DNA from: Diadema setosum
Taxonomy: Eukaryota; Echinodermata; Echinoidea; Diadematoida; Diadematidae
Reading direction: 5' to 3'
NCBI RefSeq assembly: GCF_964275005.1
Contig: NC_092690.1
Location: forward strand, 11,226,010 to 11,290,009
DNA: 64,000 nucleotides
In this document: positions 32,765-46,195 of the stretch, piece after piece
How the letters are laid out: every line of letters starts with the position of its first letter
Position numbering within the stretch: the first letter of the stretch is position 1
Notes under the pieces: model-generated
What the model saw: the letters and a program-made list of their open reading frames with translations, nothing else
Databases searched by the model: none
Told to the model about the DNA's origin: nothing
Program-made: the position numbers and the translations under genes

Positions 32765-34471
32765 GGATAGTTGTTGAAACCACTGTGAAACTTGATTCGT
32801 TTTATAACACATGAGTGTGCAAGTGTGTGTAGAACAGCAAGATGAAAGATACAAAATGAACATGTAGGGAAATTTGCTGCTATAAAATATTTGTTATTAA
32901 TGATGGACAGAAGGAGCATGTTATCTGAATAAAGTTTTCATTGAATCAAGGTTAAGATTTTAGGGTGTGAGATAGCAGACAAATTGAATAAAATTTGTTT
33001 GAGTCTCACATGGCTAGTTAGCTTTAGAATCGCTCACAGTCTTGAAAGAACTGGAAATGACAAGAACAGATTATGTGGAAGAAATCTAATCAAAAAACCA
33101 TTTGGTCATTGAAAGAAAGAAAAAAAAAACTGTTGAGGGGTTCATAAATTCTGTGTAACTGCTGAACTTGAATCATATTCATGATGATTTTGGTGAACGA
33201 TATTGCACATTTCACTCACATTTTACAGGCGTAGTAGTTTAGTAGTTTAGCATACAATCGCTGAGCTTGTGTAACCGCGACGAGCTGGACCAGAAAAAGG
33301 GCGGGAAAAGCTCTCAGCCAGTCAAGCCTTGCCAGCACTTTGGTCGCCTCTCGGTCAACCCTCTCAAAACCAGGAAGCGGAGCGCTCTCTGCTTTTGCCT
33401 GAAAAATGAAACCGAGATAAACAGACCGGGTACTTCCCACTGTTTGCGTGTAGGACCAGCGCCCACTTATGTACATGCCGAATCAGTACCAGCATTACGA
33501 ATTCATCTATTTTTTTTTGTCAGCGTCCATGGCTGTGTAGACAAGAGAAGAGGAGTTGAGAGAGAGAGTGAGTTTAGGATAGAAATAAAAGTGACAGGGA
33601 ATGAATAGAAAGTGAAATCAGATCATATATTAATGCCTGGAAGGCGGGAGAATGTTTCTGCTCGACTCTTTCATATCTTTGAAATATGATAGGTTTATCG
33701 TGATTGAACAATGGTCAACAGAAAGAGAGAGTAATGGGGTTGTAAGAGATGAAAGAATAGAAAAGAAAAAGTGATAGCCCAAGTTTAGAGACTGGTCGAT
33801 TGATTGTGCGTCTGGGGCAACGCGGAAGTTAGTTGCTAGAAAAGATGGTTGAGTCACTGTTAGCTTTGGAAGGCAATGGTCCTGTCTTGGCCATCGCTTT
33901 CATTTTAAAATAAGAAAATAGGATATACAATATTGGTTCAGTCAGTTCCTAATCCTGCAGACAAATGAGAAATGAGGTAATATAGTTAAAAAAGTTGGAT
34001 TAATTTGTCGCTTTATGAATGCAGCTCAAGTGACCCCCCTTTTACTCATCCTTTTTACCACTTCAAGCCAGTTGGTATAATGCCACATCAATTTTCACTG
34101 TGGCTAATTAAAGGACAGTAAAACCCCAATATACATGCAGATTGAGTGCAGCAACATTTAGCACATCAGTGAAGTTCAAGTTTGAGTTTGATTTGAGTAT
34201 ATATTGGTATAAAGATAGTAATACTGGTACTTGTTATGATGAATTCACTGATACCAAGGGAGGATTCCTGTGGTATTATAATGAAGCATTTTCAAACCTT
34301 CCACCTCTGTGAAGGCTGATACAGACTGTCAAATAGAAATATGGAAATAAAGATTTCTGAAAGCCACTGTTTTTATCTCTTGTCACCATGGAAACATTCC
34401 TTAGAGACATTCCTTACAGACAGATGTATTTTGTTGTGGCCCGTCCTCCACACTTTCTCCCAAGTTTATCT
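32765..34471. other. Intron 1 stretch, unassigned
   Basis: No exon or repeat was recognised. Open frames near 33216-33608 overlap on both strands and show no domain. Confidence 0.4.
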
Positions 34472-34630
34472 GGGCCCCATTTCATAAAAGATGTTAGGAT
34501 GGCAACTCTTGCTGGAATGGTAACTTCTCATAGCAACAGCCAATCTGAAAAGTGGATTCTTTTAGTTACCATGGCAATTGCCATTTCACCAAGAGTTGCT
34601 ATCATATCAACTTTTTATGAAATGGGGCCC
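34472..34630. mobile_element. Mini-element with GGGCCCCATTTCAT ends, 159 bp
   Basis: Ends GGGCCCCATTTCATAAAAGA and CTTTTTATGAAATGGGGCCC are inverted. GGCAACTCTTG pairs with AAGAGTTGCTA inside. An open frame across it is a by-product. Confidence 0.85.
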
Positions 34631-34686
34631 TGGAGATGTCATTTGTAATGAATCGGCACATGTTGACACTCGTCTTTGAAAGACCT

Positions 34687-34805
34687 GGGCCCTGTTTTAT
34701 CAAAAGATATAATCGATTTTGAATATCCTTAACACACAGGCTGCCATAGACTTACGATAGAAATCAACTTTATAATCAATTTTAACTCGTCATAAAACAG
34801 GGCCC
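34687..34805. mobile_element. Mini-element with GGGCCCTGTTTTAT ends, 119 bp
   Basis: Ends GGGCCCTGTTTTATCAAAAG and TCATAAAACAGGGCCC are inverted. ATAATCGATTTT pairs with a degenerate ATAATCAATTTT inside. A relative of the 34472 unit by its GGGCCC ends. Confidence 0.85.
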
Positions 34806-35097
34806 TGGTACTGTGGGGCTTCATGGAGCGGGAAGGCTGGTCTGGTTCAGTTTCAAGAATCCCCATAACAAATTGTGTACAGCTCTATTACTGCTCTCTC
34901 TGTAAAGTCCACACACAACTGAAAAAAATCTTGACTGGAGTAGACTCTATATTCTTATCGATGAGTGTACGCTTCGATGCATGTTTTCGCTGACCAGTGG
35001 TGTATGTGGTTTTCAAATGCACTTGGGTGAGCAGCGAAGGAATTGGGTCACCTATGAATCCCTGTGCTATCCCTAGTGGGTCTTTAGTACAGTTCAG
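34806..35097. mobile_element. Family H element
   Basis: Left end GTACTGTGGGGCTTCATGGA, body TGTGTACAGCTCTATTACTG and CGCTGACCAGTGG, right end GTGCTATCCCTAGTGGGTCT. It abuts the 34687-34805 mini-element with no spacer. Confidence 0.75.
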
Positions 35098-36384
35098 CAG
35101 TGAAGAGTGACTGTAGTCCCTGAATTTCCTTTTATTTTCATTTTGAACCCTGGGTTTATTTTAGTTCCCTGTGACCAAGAAGGTTTGGTTTATAAGATGT
35201 GAATGTCATTTTCAGCAACAATAATAACAGTTCTTGCACAGAGCCCTGTAACCCAGACCTAGCTAACAAGGGCTCCTGTCGCTACAGCCACAGTGTGATT
35301 TCAATAACAATGTAAATCTCTTGTATTTTGTGCAAAATTTCCAGTGCAAAATACCACATCCAGGTCTATGCAGTGTCAGTGTTCTGGATTGTTAGACTAC
35401 AGTAGCTAACACATAGCCTATCTGTGGCAGTTCACTTATTTTTAGATATTGAATAAAAAGAAGCAGAGCAGTACAGGATTTTTAAGGCCATTTAGTGCAT
35501 AATTCTTGTTGTATGATACCAAAAATGGAAACCCCAAATGTCCAAAATTATCAATAGATTTATGACATGTTTTCAGTGCTCTGTGTCAAAACCTTTGCAC
35601 AATATATATATTATTCTTTTCTGGAATTTTCAAATGAATTTAAAGCCTTTACCGTAATTTCTAAAAGAATTTGTAATGTCAAAACTTATAATGTACATCA
35701 TTGTCGAGATTCAAGTTTAAAGGGGCTGTACAATGTGTACATTGCAGATCAATATTCATACAGTAACCCAAATTTATCTTTCTCGCTTACAGTCTGTGGT
35801 AGCTGTGAGTGGCAAGAGAGAATGAACTTGAACCACGCTGAAAATCAATTCAAATGAAAGCAACTATCACTTGGTGTATTTTTCATGCATTATTCGTAAT
35901 TTAGGATGACCTCACTGAGTTAAAAATGCAAAGAGCTACAAAACGATCACACGTTGTGTGGTGTGTAATAGCCCTGATTATTATGTAGCCAGGGGTATTG
36001 TACGAAATCATATGACCCGCAGGTAACCGGTGTGGGAAGTGTGTTTCCCCGTACAGCTGTAAAAACAAGAATGGGATAGAGCTAGGCCAATCTGTAATAG
36101 CATGATACAGCAGTTCGTTTTTCCCCCGTAAATTTCCTGTTTCTTTGCTACCAGTGGTATGTTTGCTTAAAGCCAAATTGCTGCTTGTGGTTCGAAATGC
36201 ATCATAAAGTCGTGCCGCTTGCGTCATTTTTCGTCAAGTTTTTCCTCTTAATTCTCAATCATTAGGTGCATTCACATTTGAATTATAATATTGAATGGTA
36301 TTTGTTGGCACCCGTCTCATTTGTCAAAATATAGATTATACTGTGGTATTGCTATTGGTACTGTTCTCACTCACAAAATCGTAT
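35098..36384. other. Intron 1 stretch, unassigned
   Basis: No exon or repeat was recognised. Confidence 0.4.
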
Positions 36385-37050
36385 GTGACCGTGCATCAAA
36401 AAATTAACAAAAAGTCGCCAGATGTGGATTTTTCGTTAAAGCGGATTCTGAAAGAGCAGACTTTAAGCTTTAAAATGATACAACTCACTTCAAATGGACT
36501 CTCGTAACCTGTCCTAATATTTCAAAGAAAGCACAAACTCTGGAAAGTGTGAACTGAGAAAAGAGGCTCTGAAGTACAGTGTCTATTCAAGCGCTTGATT
36601 CTTACCATTGAGCTTGCCAGCTGAGCGATGAATGGAACAAAAAACAGTACATTGTATGTTGATAACCAGAGCAACAACAATGAAGGGATGAAATCAGATT
36701 AAGCTGAAATAGGGCATGCTTCATTAACACATTCTGTAGATAATTCCAAATTTCAAAGCAATAGCATCATTCTTTCCAAAGTTTTAAAGAAATGAAAAGA
36801 GGACTCCCATGATAAACACCTTATCACACTTTTCTAAAAAAAGGTGTGTACGAAAATCTGCTAAAAAAATGCAATTTCCTGTTTGTTTTATGATCCCAAA
36901 CTTTAGTATAATGTAGAAGAAGACTTTACTTTCAGAAAATGTTATTATGACAAACTTAAGATTGGCTGGGTTGGCCCATTTCACCTTTCTTCAGTTCTAA
37001 CACAAAGTCAGTGCTTGCGACTTTTTGTTGGTTTTGTGATGCACGGTCAC
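36385..37050. mobile_element. Inverted-repeat element, 666 bp
   Basis: Ends GTGACCGTGCATCAAAAAAT (then AACAAAAAGTCGC) and GCGACTTTTTGTTGGTTTTG (then TGATGCACGGTCAC) are inverted over about 35 bp. No protein is coded. A right-end-like TGTGATGCGCGGTCACT recurs at 39098. Confidence 0.85.
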
Positions 37051-37209
37051 CTATGCATTTCTGGGATTAAAGCACTTTGCACGCCCTTATCAGCCTTAAG
37101 GAGGAAACAAAAAGAGTGTAAGGTCAGGTGACAAATACACCACTGTGTGATCGATGGTATTCATAATTTACACTCAAATCTCACATGCATGTTTTGTTCC
37201 AGTTCGAAT

Positions 37210-37627
37210 TAGGGGTTATGACGTCATGTGTGGACAACAATATAAAGAAAATATGAAGAGAATTGCACAAAAATTCACTTTTCTAGCATAATGAAATCTT
37301 GAGCATTTGACTAACCGCTTTCAGAAAGCAGGGGGAATAATTACTCCCCTTAATATAATTATGTCAGTATCATGTTGATGGAATGCGTAATTGTCATGAA
37401 AATTAATTTTTGTTGAATTCCCTTTATATTTTCTTTATATTGTTGTCCACAAATACGTCATAACCTCAAGTAGTCTCCTCATCCAGCGGTCCCAACACCA
37501 AAATGTTATAAATTCATAACTTTTCCATCGATTGTCCAATTTTCCTCAAACTTTCACTGGTGTGTTCGACTAATGTTGCTGCTCTCACTCAATCCACATT
37601 TCTCGTTGGGTTTTGGTTTCACTTAAT
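37210..37627. mobile_element. Family A palindromic element, left end lost
   Basis: Begins inside the left arm at the TTATGACGTCATGTGTGGAC block, keeps the centre and the full right arm (CTCCTCATCCAGCGG, CCTCAAACTTTCACTGG), and ends TTGGTTTCACTTAA. Confidence 0.85.
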
Positions 37628-39990
37628 TACAATATGTACCTTGTGCATCACAATGAGTTTGGCCTTGAGAGTTCAGGACTTTCTTTCACAAAGCACTCAA
37701 TTTTATCAAGGAAGGAAAGTTCATTTCACTTCTGGGGCTAGAAGGAAGTTTGTCTTTGAAAACTGACACGCACAATTGTTTCGCTGTCCATGCTCATAAA
37801 ATTTCTTTCAAACTATAAGAGATTTCACTGAAGGTGGACAATTAACTGAAGTGTTCCACTTAGAGAATTCAGCACACCCACACTCAACAAAAATTCAATA
37901 CAACTTGCATACGAGAATCCCATGGTAAGAAACGTCGCGGGACATGTGAGGACATAAATTTCAGAGAGAAAGTTTTTTTCTCCGTAAGATAGTGTGGATT
38001 GCTTTTGTGATGTATTTTTCATTTAAGGGTCTTGTGACTTACCAATTATTAATTTACTTGTTGTGTAGAGACTTTTTTGGGGGCAGACAGTGTCTCATGT
38101 GAGCTTCTTTTCTGAAAGGACCTATGCTTTGATAAAGTGGTTGATGTACGTTATGAGGAAGTATTTGAATTTTATTACCTACTTGGTCATAGAATTGCTT
38201 TTAAAAAAATTGTTACCAGAGTTTCCTAAAATATATGTGACTGCCCAGCCAAAAAGCTCACAAAAACGTAGGCCAAAATGAATTTTCTCTTTTCTACTAT
38301 AGTATAAAAGCGTAAGTTCTTAAAACTTTGAAATGATACCCGGTACATTCATTTTTTTTTTACTTGTTCGAGTCGGACCATCCTAACCCATTAAAAAGTG
38401 ATTGATATACAACTGTGGGAGAGGTAGGAGGTGCAGTTTCATAGAAAAGGGTGAAAAAAGGATTAGGCTAACTCAGGTGTGCTGTGCAGAAGTATCAATA
38501 AAAGTATATATTCTATTTTCCAGTGAAAGCAGCACATGTTGGATAAAAACTATATGACCAAGAAAATACTGTGCATGTCTCATTTTAGATTTTGTTTTAA
38601 ACTGCCAAATTTTGATAGGAGGTATAGAAAAGATTACCCTGGTACTGTCCCAGGTAAGACGAACTTGAAAAAAAATGAGTCTGTCAGGTCAACCCAAATG
38701 ACATAATTAAGTCCATTGCGGAGAATCTCAAATCTGCGACCCTTTGTTGGTTTTGAGCTGGGTGGGTCGTCTGTGTAATATCTGATGCCAGAACATCTGT
38801 TTTCTGGGTGTTTAATGCCACCATTGTACATGTATCTTTATTGTACCTGAACTCCTATCCTTCTCTGAAATGTATGCAACATTTGTGCTGGTAGATGGAA
38901 GGTAGAAAAAAACGGTGAATGGTGCTACACTGATTTTGCGGTGTTCTGGCTTGTCAACAATGAGCTAAATTCTGTGATGGGTAAATTCTACAACAGATAA
39001 ATGATTAATTCAAATATCAAACATTTTTTTCTAACACAATGCAAAATGAAAACAAACAGGCATTATTTTATGCATTATGCAAATATATGCAAACATTGTG
39101 ATGCGCGGTCACTAAAGGGGCAATAAGTCTTGTAGTTAATTTGCCTCAGGGTCAGTTTTTGGTCACCCAAGCCAACAGTCACATGTTTTTGTGCAACATT
39201 GTAGCTCCCCTCATGAGAAATATTCATCTCTCCTTCAATATTTTATGTGGGAAGGTTTTGATTATTAAGTATACACTGCATTTAATAAAGCCCATTGTAG
39301 AAGCTCCTTTTCCACAATATTCTATGTCCTGTACATTTAATGCCCTAGTAAACTTCACGGAAAGCAGTGTTTTATGACTGTACGTGACTGGTTTCAATGT
39401 GTACTTCAAGAATTGGAATGACATCTATTGATACTCTAGAAAACTCCATTTAGCATGTTTTTAATGGTTTGATGTGCAACAATTCTGTTTCTATCAGGTA
39501 TTATCTTTTAGACGATATAACTCTAATCTGTACAGGTTTTAATAGGTTTGCAATTGCGGTTTTAAGAATCTGAGTGATTGACAATTATTGAGAACTTGTA
39601 GGCCTGTCGCGTTGTTTAATATCCCTTCAGGTTTAATGATTGGAAATAATTAGATAACATTAGACTGAAACAAAACACTCAAACCCCAAGCAAGTCTCAA
39701 GCTCTGTTTTAACATCTGGAACCTTTCAAATTAGAGATACTGCAAAAAAAAAAACGTGTGGGTAGCATCCCTGTAATCTTTTTCTACACTTCCAGTCGAG
39801 ACGGTCCCTGCAAAATGTTGCTTGGATGTTGTCGTGGTAACTTTCGCTGAATTCTACTCTAGCCAGCAAGGGTAATTACTGCGACGTTACCATGACAACC
39901 CTTGTATTAGAACACATCCATGGTAACATTCCTTTGATACACTCAACACGCATGCGCAACATTGCAGACAGAAAATGATTGACACGCTAC
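37628..39990. other. Intron 1 stretch, unassigned
   Basis: No exon was recognised. A few repeat-like words, such as the GATGCGCGGTCAC at 39101, hint at decayed element ends. Confidence 0.4.
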
Positions 39991-40326
39991 GGCCCAAATT
40001 CACAAAGGCGGTATTTATAATTCAAACCATGGTTTCAACCATGGTTTATGCAAATTTCTTCTGCGTAAATTCAATTGACAGATTGTAAACACCAACAGAC
40101 ATCCAGTAGCAAACGTGCATTGGGCCGAATACATAAGACAAGCAATTGCTTGTAAGCGATTGCTTCAAGCAAAAGCACAAGCTTGTCTAGCAAAAGGTCT
40201 AGCTCAAGCAATTGCTTAAAGATAATATAAAGTTTTGGTACCTCAAAAGTTTCCCTGAATTTCCTTGTTTAATTTGTGTTTTAGGTTAAAGTACCTAAGT
40301 TTAAACCACCTTCATGAATTTGGGCC
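39991..40326. mobile_element. Family J element, 336 bp
   Basis: Ends GGCCCAAATTCACAAAGGCG and ACCACCTTCATGAATTTGGG+CC are inverted. AAACCATGGTTTCAACCATG words lie just inside. A further palindromic block near 40120-40230 (AGCAATTGCTT repeated) may be a separate nested unit. Confidence 0.8.
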
Positions 40327-41081
40327 AACACATGTGCATGGATTGTAACCACTCATCTCTATGTAGTTGAGATCAGTGATTGTAACCATGTTTTGTTTAT
40401 TTTTAAACACGATTGCCTATACCTAGATGTGCACAATCTAGAAAAATAGGTGGCGCTAGTTTAGCGAGCGGGGTAGTCAGTGGACACACCCCCTTTATGG
40501 AAGCCTACCCGGAAAATTTTTCTTTGGTTCAAACTGTGCAATGGAGCTGCGCTGTGACAAGTTCTCCCACATGTGGTTGACGTACGATAGAGATGATAAA
40601 TACTACAATTATAGAAACGTGATCTGAAAGGCCTTTGCAAATGCGTTTTGATAGTGGGTGCTGAAACGTGTTTCAAACATGGGAAAGATATATATTAACA
40701 CAGCCTGTTACTTACTGGTAACAAAGCATGGCTACACGCTAACCCATTTTTTCTACTGGTCCAACCTGTCCGTCGGACCAGGAGGTATCCAGTTTTTCCA
40801 TTCTTTACTGGTCCATTCCTAAAAAAGTTCCTGGTCTGATGGTGATTTTTACTGGTCCTGGACCGTCGGACCAGTGCCAGTGTACAGCATTGAATAAAGA
40901 TTTGGTATCGTCAATTGTACTGGGAAATGATCTTAACATTAAAAGTGAGTCTTCTTTCCTACATGAATTTGGATGAGACTTCTCACAAATGAGATTCTAC
41001 CCTACCTGGTCTCCAAACATCTGTCAAACCTTCACACAGTGTGTACAGTTACATGTATGAGCTAGAGAAGCACTCTGAGAG
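40327..41081. other. Intron 1 stretch with TTTACTGGTCC words
   Basis: At 40758-40875 there are several ACTGGTCC and GTCGGACCAG words in both orientations, which suggests a decayed foldback. The rest is unassigned. Confidence 0.4.
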
Positions 41082-41586
41082 TGCAGACCTCCGCCAAGCA
41101 TGCAGCTCATTTCCACCACTGATCTTGTTCTTCCATAGAGATTAGTGATTTCCACCCATAGATATATATATATACATGCGAAAAATCGCCCAATTTCCCA
41201 ATATAGAAGCCTTTTGATACATCATCATCTTCCAGCTGCACGGCACACCTTGCCCTAGCAGAAACTAGAGCACGCACTTTAGTGCAAATAATGGTACATG
41301 TAAACCCTAAAAAAAAAATGCACAGTTTGAACTCCCAAGTTCATTGATCCTACCTACCACAATATCAAAAATCCTTCATGGATCACTACCAAAATTGTAT
41401 CATCTGTTCCCTGGATCATTCTCAAGCTTTCCTGTAAGTTTCATCCAGATCCGTTTACAACTTTTTGAGTTATTTTGCACAAAGACAAACAAGCGAACCA
41501 ACAAACAAACCAATGCTGATGAAAACATAACCAACAAACAAACCAATGCTGATGAAAACATAACCCCCTCCCTTGGAGGAGGTTAT
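41082..41586. repeat. Interspersed repeat with a duplicated 3' end
   Basis: Starts TGCAGACCTCCGCCAAGCAT and ends CCTCCCTTGGAGGAGGTTAT; CCTCCGCCAAG and CTTGGAGGAGG are imperfect inverted ends. A unit of about 33 bp (CCAACAAACAAACCAATGCT plus GATGAAAACATAA) is present twice in tandem at 41498-41563. Confidence 0.65.
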
Positions 41587-44500
41587 AACAAAGTTTGAAA
41601 GCACAATTGCAGCTTTAAGTTAGCTGCTGGAGCTCTGGCAGTTTTTTTTTTTTGAGAGGGGAAATGGGGTCTTGGTCTTCGGTGTAACCGAGGACCAGCA
41701 CTGCACGATGAGATAACGGCAAGCGGCTTCCGAAACCAGGGTGAGAGTGATCCGGCTGGCTGTGGTGCGTAGGTTGGAGTTGGAAGAGCACTTTGGGTGC
41801 TGGGCCTGGCTCCTGCCTCTCTCTGCCTTATTTTTCTCCTCACAAATAACTTTTGTCCTTCCTGCGTGGGGGGAATTTATGGTTTGTTTTTAAGAACACA
41901 ACCTTTTATATAAACAGCGTATTCATAGGACACTTACCTCCATATTCTTTTTTTTTTTTTTTTTATTTGTCAGGAGAAAGAGAGAGAGAGAAAAAAAAAG
42001 AATACTGATAAAAACATGAAAAGATACAATCAAGGTAGCCCCATCATCTTGCCAACATTGTACCGAGGTGTTTTTGTTTTTTTCTGAAAGAATAATAGTA
42101 CCATGTGAGCTTATTGTAGGCACATCTGAAAGCATTCAATCCCTAGATCATAGCAAGGCATTCTATCCAAAGAAAGGAACATTTTATTTGGAATCATGTA
42201 GATAGTTCCATGTAGTTTGTGATAGATTTTAAGAGGACGTTTTCCCCGTACAAGGATATGGAAACAGTTAGTGCAGAAAGGTGCTCAAACACACAATAAA
42301 AGTTTTGTGAAAATTGGACAATGTTTTTTTTTTTTTTTTTTTTTTAAGAATTTCATGTACTACCCTTCCCAGATGGTAACTGTACCGTATGTCCCAAAAC
42401 AAAGAAGTTACAATGGGACCCTCCGCAATGATATCTTTAAAAATATTGAATCAATCTAAATACAAATTCAGGGTATGAAACTATAACTCATTGCCCACAT
42501 CTTACAGAAAACCCCATTCAATTTGCTTCAGTGCTTAAAGAGAAATGAGGAATTTTGTAGAGGATGTCGGGAATCTCTTCCCTCCAAGTTCTGTCTATTG
42601 TATTCACACACAAGATCATCGAAGTGCTAGACTCGGAAGAATCAGACTCGTGACATGCTTTACAACAATCCACATTTCTCTGTGACAGCCTGGTCAAAAG
42701 CGAGTGGGGTTTTCTGCAAAATGGAGCTAAAATGTTATATTTTAAGACCCTTCTGAAGTAGCATTTGGACAGTTTAATCATATTGGGTGTTATTATTACG
42801 AAAATTTGAGAGTAATTTTTTGGGGGACATACTGTACAACAATTCGTGATGTCATAGAACCATATGAAGTTGATGAACAACTACCCCACATAATTTTCCA
42901 GGATGAAAATTTCACGTTCCCTAGACTTGCTTATCCAGTTATGCTAATTTGTTAAACCCAGCCAAGCGAGTTGTGTTGCCAACATGTGGGAATGGCAGCG
43001 AATAAGGCCAATATTTGCATGATGATCCAGAAACCTCTAATTCTTGTGTATTGATGGGACATTAGAGACAAAAGTTCTGTGTCTCAAACTGAAACATTCC
43101 AACATAGTTTGAGCACAGATACCAACGACCACCACGACGAACAGGGAAGAGAGGCAAAAGAGACTGGGGAGGGCATGGCAAGGTCAGAAGGAAGAGGAAC
43201 CAGGACTGGCCTGGTAGCTGGCTGGAGCGAAGACCAGGATGTATGGTCAGCTTTTATGACCCCGGTCTAAACCTTCCCAGTCTTCAACCTACCAGCAGAT
43301 GTTTGGCGAAGATAGGGTGGAGTGGCTTAGTCTTGATAGTCAGACTCAATTAGCTCTTTGTTCCTGTAGGAGAGAGTTAAAGATGCAATGCAGGAAGTAG
43401 TATTAGTTTTCATTAGATTAAAATCTCATGTGTTGCAACCAAGTGCTGAAGTACAGTATTATGTATGCCTGATTCACAGACTCAATATCACAAGACAATA
43501 ATGCAAGGCATAAATTGTATACTAGTACATATATCAAACATGCTACATTGTATTGTTCATATTCATACTATACATAAAACCATATCTCAAAATACACACT
43601 ATGAGCATTACATGCATGTAATACACTAAGAAACTTTGTGATTTATACATGTTGATTTTTTTTTTTTAATTTAATAAAACATATGGATAAAAAGGCATAA
43701 ATTGTTTAGGTACTCTAAACATGCTTTGAGTTTTGTTCATATTTGTACTTTACATAAAACCAAGTCTTCAAGTTGCACACTGTGAGCATTAGATGTACAT
43801 GTGTATGTTATATACGAAACTTGGCAGTAGCAGCTAATGTGTGGATTTGAAAAGACAAATAGATGAATCAACGAACAATGATAATAAAAGAAAAAAAAAG
43901 ATGTGTTTATAGTCTCTAGAAGAGTAATGACTACACAATGTGTTGCAGACTGTACTTGAAGACTTAATTTGCACGTGGTTTAGGTTATTGTGTCATGTGT
44001 TGCATTGTATTGTATTGTGAAGACGATCTAGCCAGTGAGCTCAGTTGGCAGTGTGCCAGCAGTTACCACGGCGACACCCGTACGAGTGGCCTGAACTTGT
44101 TAGGCTTATTCACACGCAAGAATTATTCTGGGATCGCGCTGCAAATTCTATTTTGTTCACCGTTGTTCAAGCAAAAAAAGAAAGAAAAAAAAAAGGGAAG
44201 ACAAAATCTAGACTTAGAAAATTTTCAAGACTGATAAATTAGGTGATCCATTCAATTAGTTATTTTGGGAGATTGTCTATATGATGTATTTTTTGAGATG
44301 TTCATCATAGAATAGATTTGGAAAAAAGTCACTGCACCAAGATTCAAAGATGCTACTTTGCGCACATCTAGCTACTGGTACTCTGCTCAAATGCACTGCG
44401 TGTATTGCACAAAATCATCGTGAATTAAACCGTAAGTGTTGATTTCGACCAGATAAGTAGGCAAGATCCCAGCAGATATTCAGAACAACAGGGTGTACAT

Positions 44501-45862
44501 ATGATTGCCATATAAGTGTAAGTGAGCACTACAATGTAGTTATTGAACATATTCAAATCTGAGAGAATGGCGTTTAAGGATAAGTGAGCTTCTGCTCAAT
44601 TAACACAGTTATGTCAATTAATAGCATTTCAATTAAAAAAAAAAATGGTCAAATTTTATGTGGTTGATTTCAATCGATTTTTTCATGGTAATGATGTATT
44701 CAAATTGAAACACTATAAAACAAATTTCATACAGTACAGCACACTGAAATCTGGGTAAAAATTGGCAAAGAATATCAGAAATATGTTGAAATGAATTTGA
44801 AATTTGATGGTGTCATTGTAAAATTCATCATTATCTTTTCTGTGCCCGCACAGAATGTCAACTTTGAGGGGCCCGACTGATGTCATATCAAGTCGGATAG
44901 ACTTGAAATTCGGTGAACATACTCTCAATGATATTTGAAACTGATTCAATTAATGGATGCAAAACTTTCATTTTTGCCCAACGGACATACACTGTACATA
45001 GCTATGGGTACGAATGACACTGTCATGGACGTGCTTGCGCAAACTTTTAAAATGTGCAAAATGATGTCTAGCTCATTTGGTGTACACTTTGCAATTTTGA
45101 CACACGCCATCAGGGCAATTTTTTATAATGTGCAACTTTTATATTGTGCCCATAGATCTTTACATGAAATATGTATCTACCAGGTTTCATTGCAAAATGT
45201 TGTTTAGAAATGGAGATAATGACATCATACTGACATCACAATCAAGAGATCACAAGAGAGAGAGAGAAAAAAAAAAATGTTAGCATCCTAAGCTCATATG
45301 AGCCATATGTGATCAATGTAAGTTTCAAGAGATAAGATTTTGGACTTTTTTAAAGATAATCAATACATAAGGATCTGTACAAAAGAAAGAAAGAAAGAAT
45401 AATAAAATCAAGGAATTCATGCAGAAACAAAGTGGTTTTTGAACTCTCGTGGATCTTGATAATAACTCTGCAATCACAATTGGAAATGAGGTACAGTATT
45501 GAAGACTACTCAGTGTTAAAAAAAAAAATGAACATGACTTGCTTGTTTGGTTGTGCTATAACTGTGTATGATTTCATACAGATACAGGGCATGGTATTAG
45601 CATATTTTTACTGTGTACGTGAGAATATCTTGTCTCGCCAGTGGTACAACTCATGTTCATAAATTATGCCAGTAATTCTACACTACAGTAGTGCCTGAGC
45701 AATACGATGCTTGATGAATTCAAGTAAAGTAAGACATCAACAAGCAACTAGTTTTGAAGGTGTTTAAAGGAGTAGTAGGTGAATAAAATAGACTGGTAGT
45801 GGCTTGTAAATCAATGAAATTCTGTCAGCAGGAGAAGCAAACTACGCTGCTAATAGTTTTTG
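41587..45862. other. Intron 1 stretch, mostly unassigned
   Basis: T runs near 41640, 41949, 42325 and 43657, and A runs near 44170. No exon was recognised in 4.3 kb. TTCACACGCAAGAAT near 44110 also occurs near 26850, so a dispersed repeat end is likely there. Confidence 0.4.
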
Positions 45863-46195
45863 TTAAAGACCCAGTAGCATGTAGAGGGAGCTAATGTTGG
45901 CCCGCGATTAGATTCATCTTCATTCGCTACACCCACCAAGATCCAGTACAATAGAAAACCATGGCTAGCACAGGCCTGCAAGGGTAGATTCGCCGAATGT
46001 GTGCATCAAAGTGTACGCTCGTTGGTAACATTGGACTCTAGTCAAGATTCTGTGCTGTGTATGTACCTAGTATACAGATCATTGATAGAGCTCTGCACAA
46101 TTTGTTACAGGAATTCTCGAAAATATTTGTGTCGGGCCATGCAACCTTCCCGCTGCATGGTATTCCCATGCTTGCTAGGTCTTTTAAGGAGCAGA
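45863..46195. mobile_element. Family H element (inverted orientation)
   Basis: TTAAAGACCCAGTAGCATG start. Body with TGTGTGCATCAAAGTGTACG, TGGACTCTAGTCAAGATTCT and AGAGCTCTGCACAATTTGTT. Right end CATGCTTGCTAGGTCTTTTA. Confidence 0.75.

Noticed and set aside
34388-34648. Open frame of 86 codons
   Set aside because: Most of it is the 34472-34630 mini-element.
44036-44090. tRNA-like A box TGAGCTCAGTTGGCAG
   Set aside because: No B box at the right distance, so no tRNA or SINE call.
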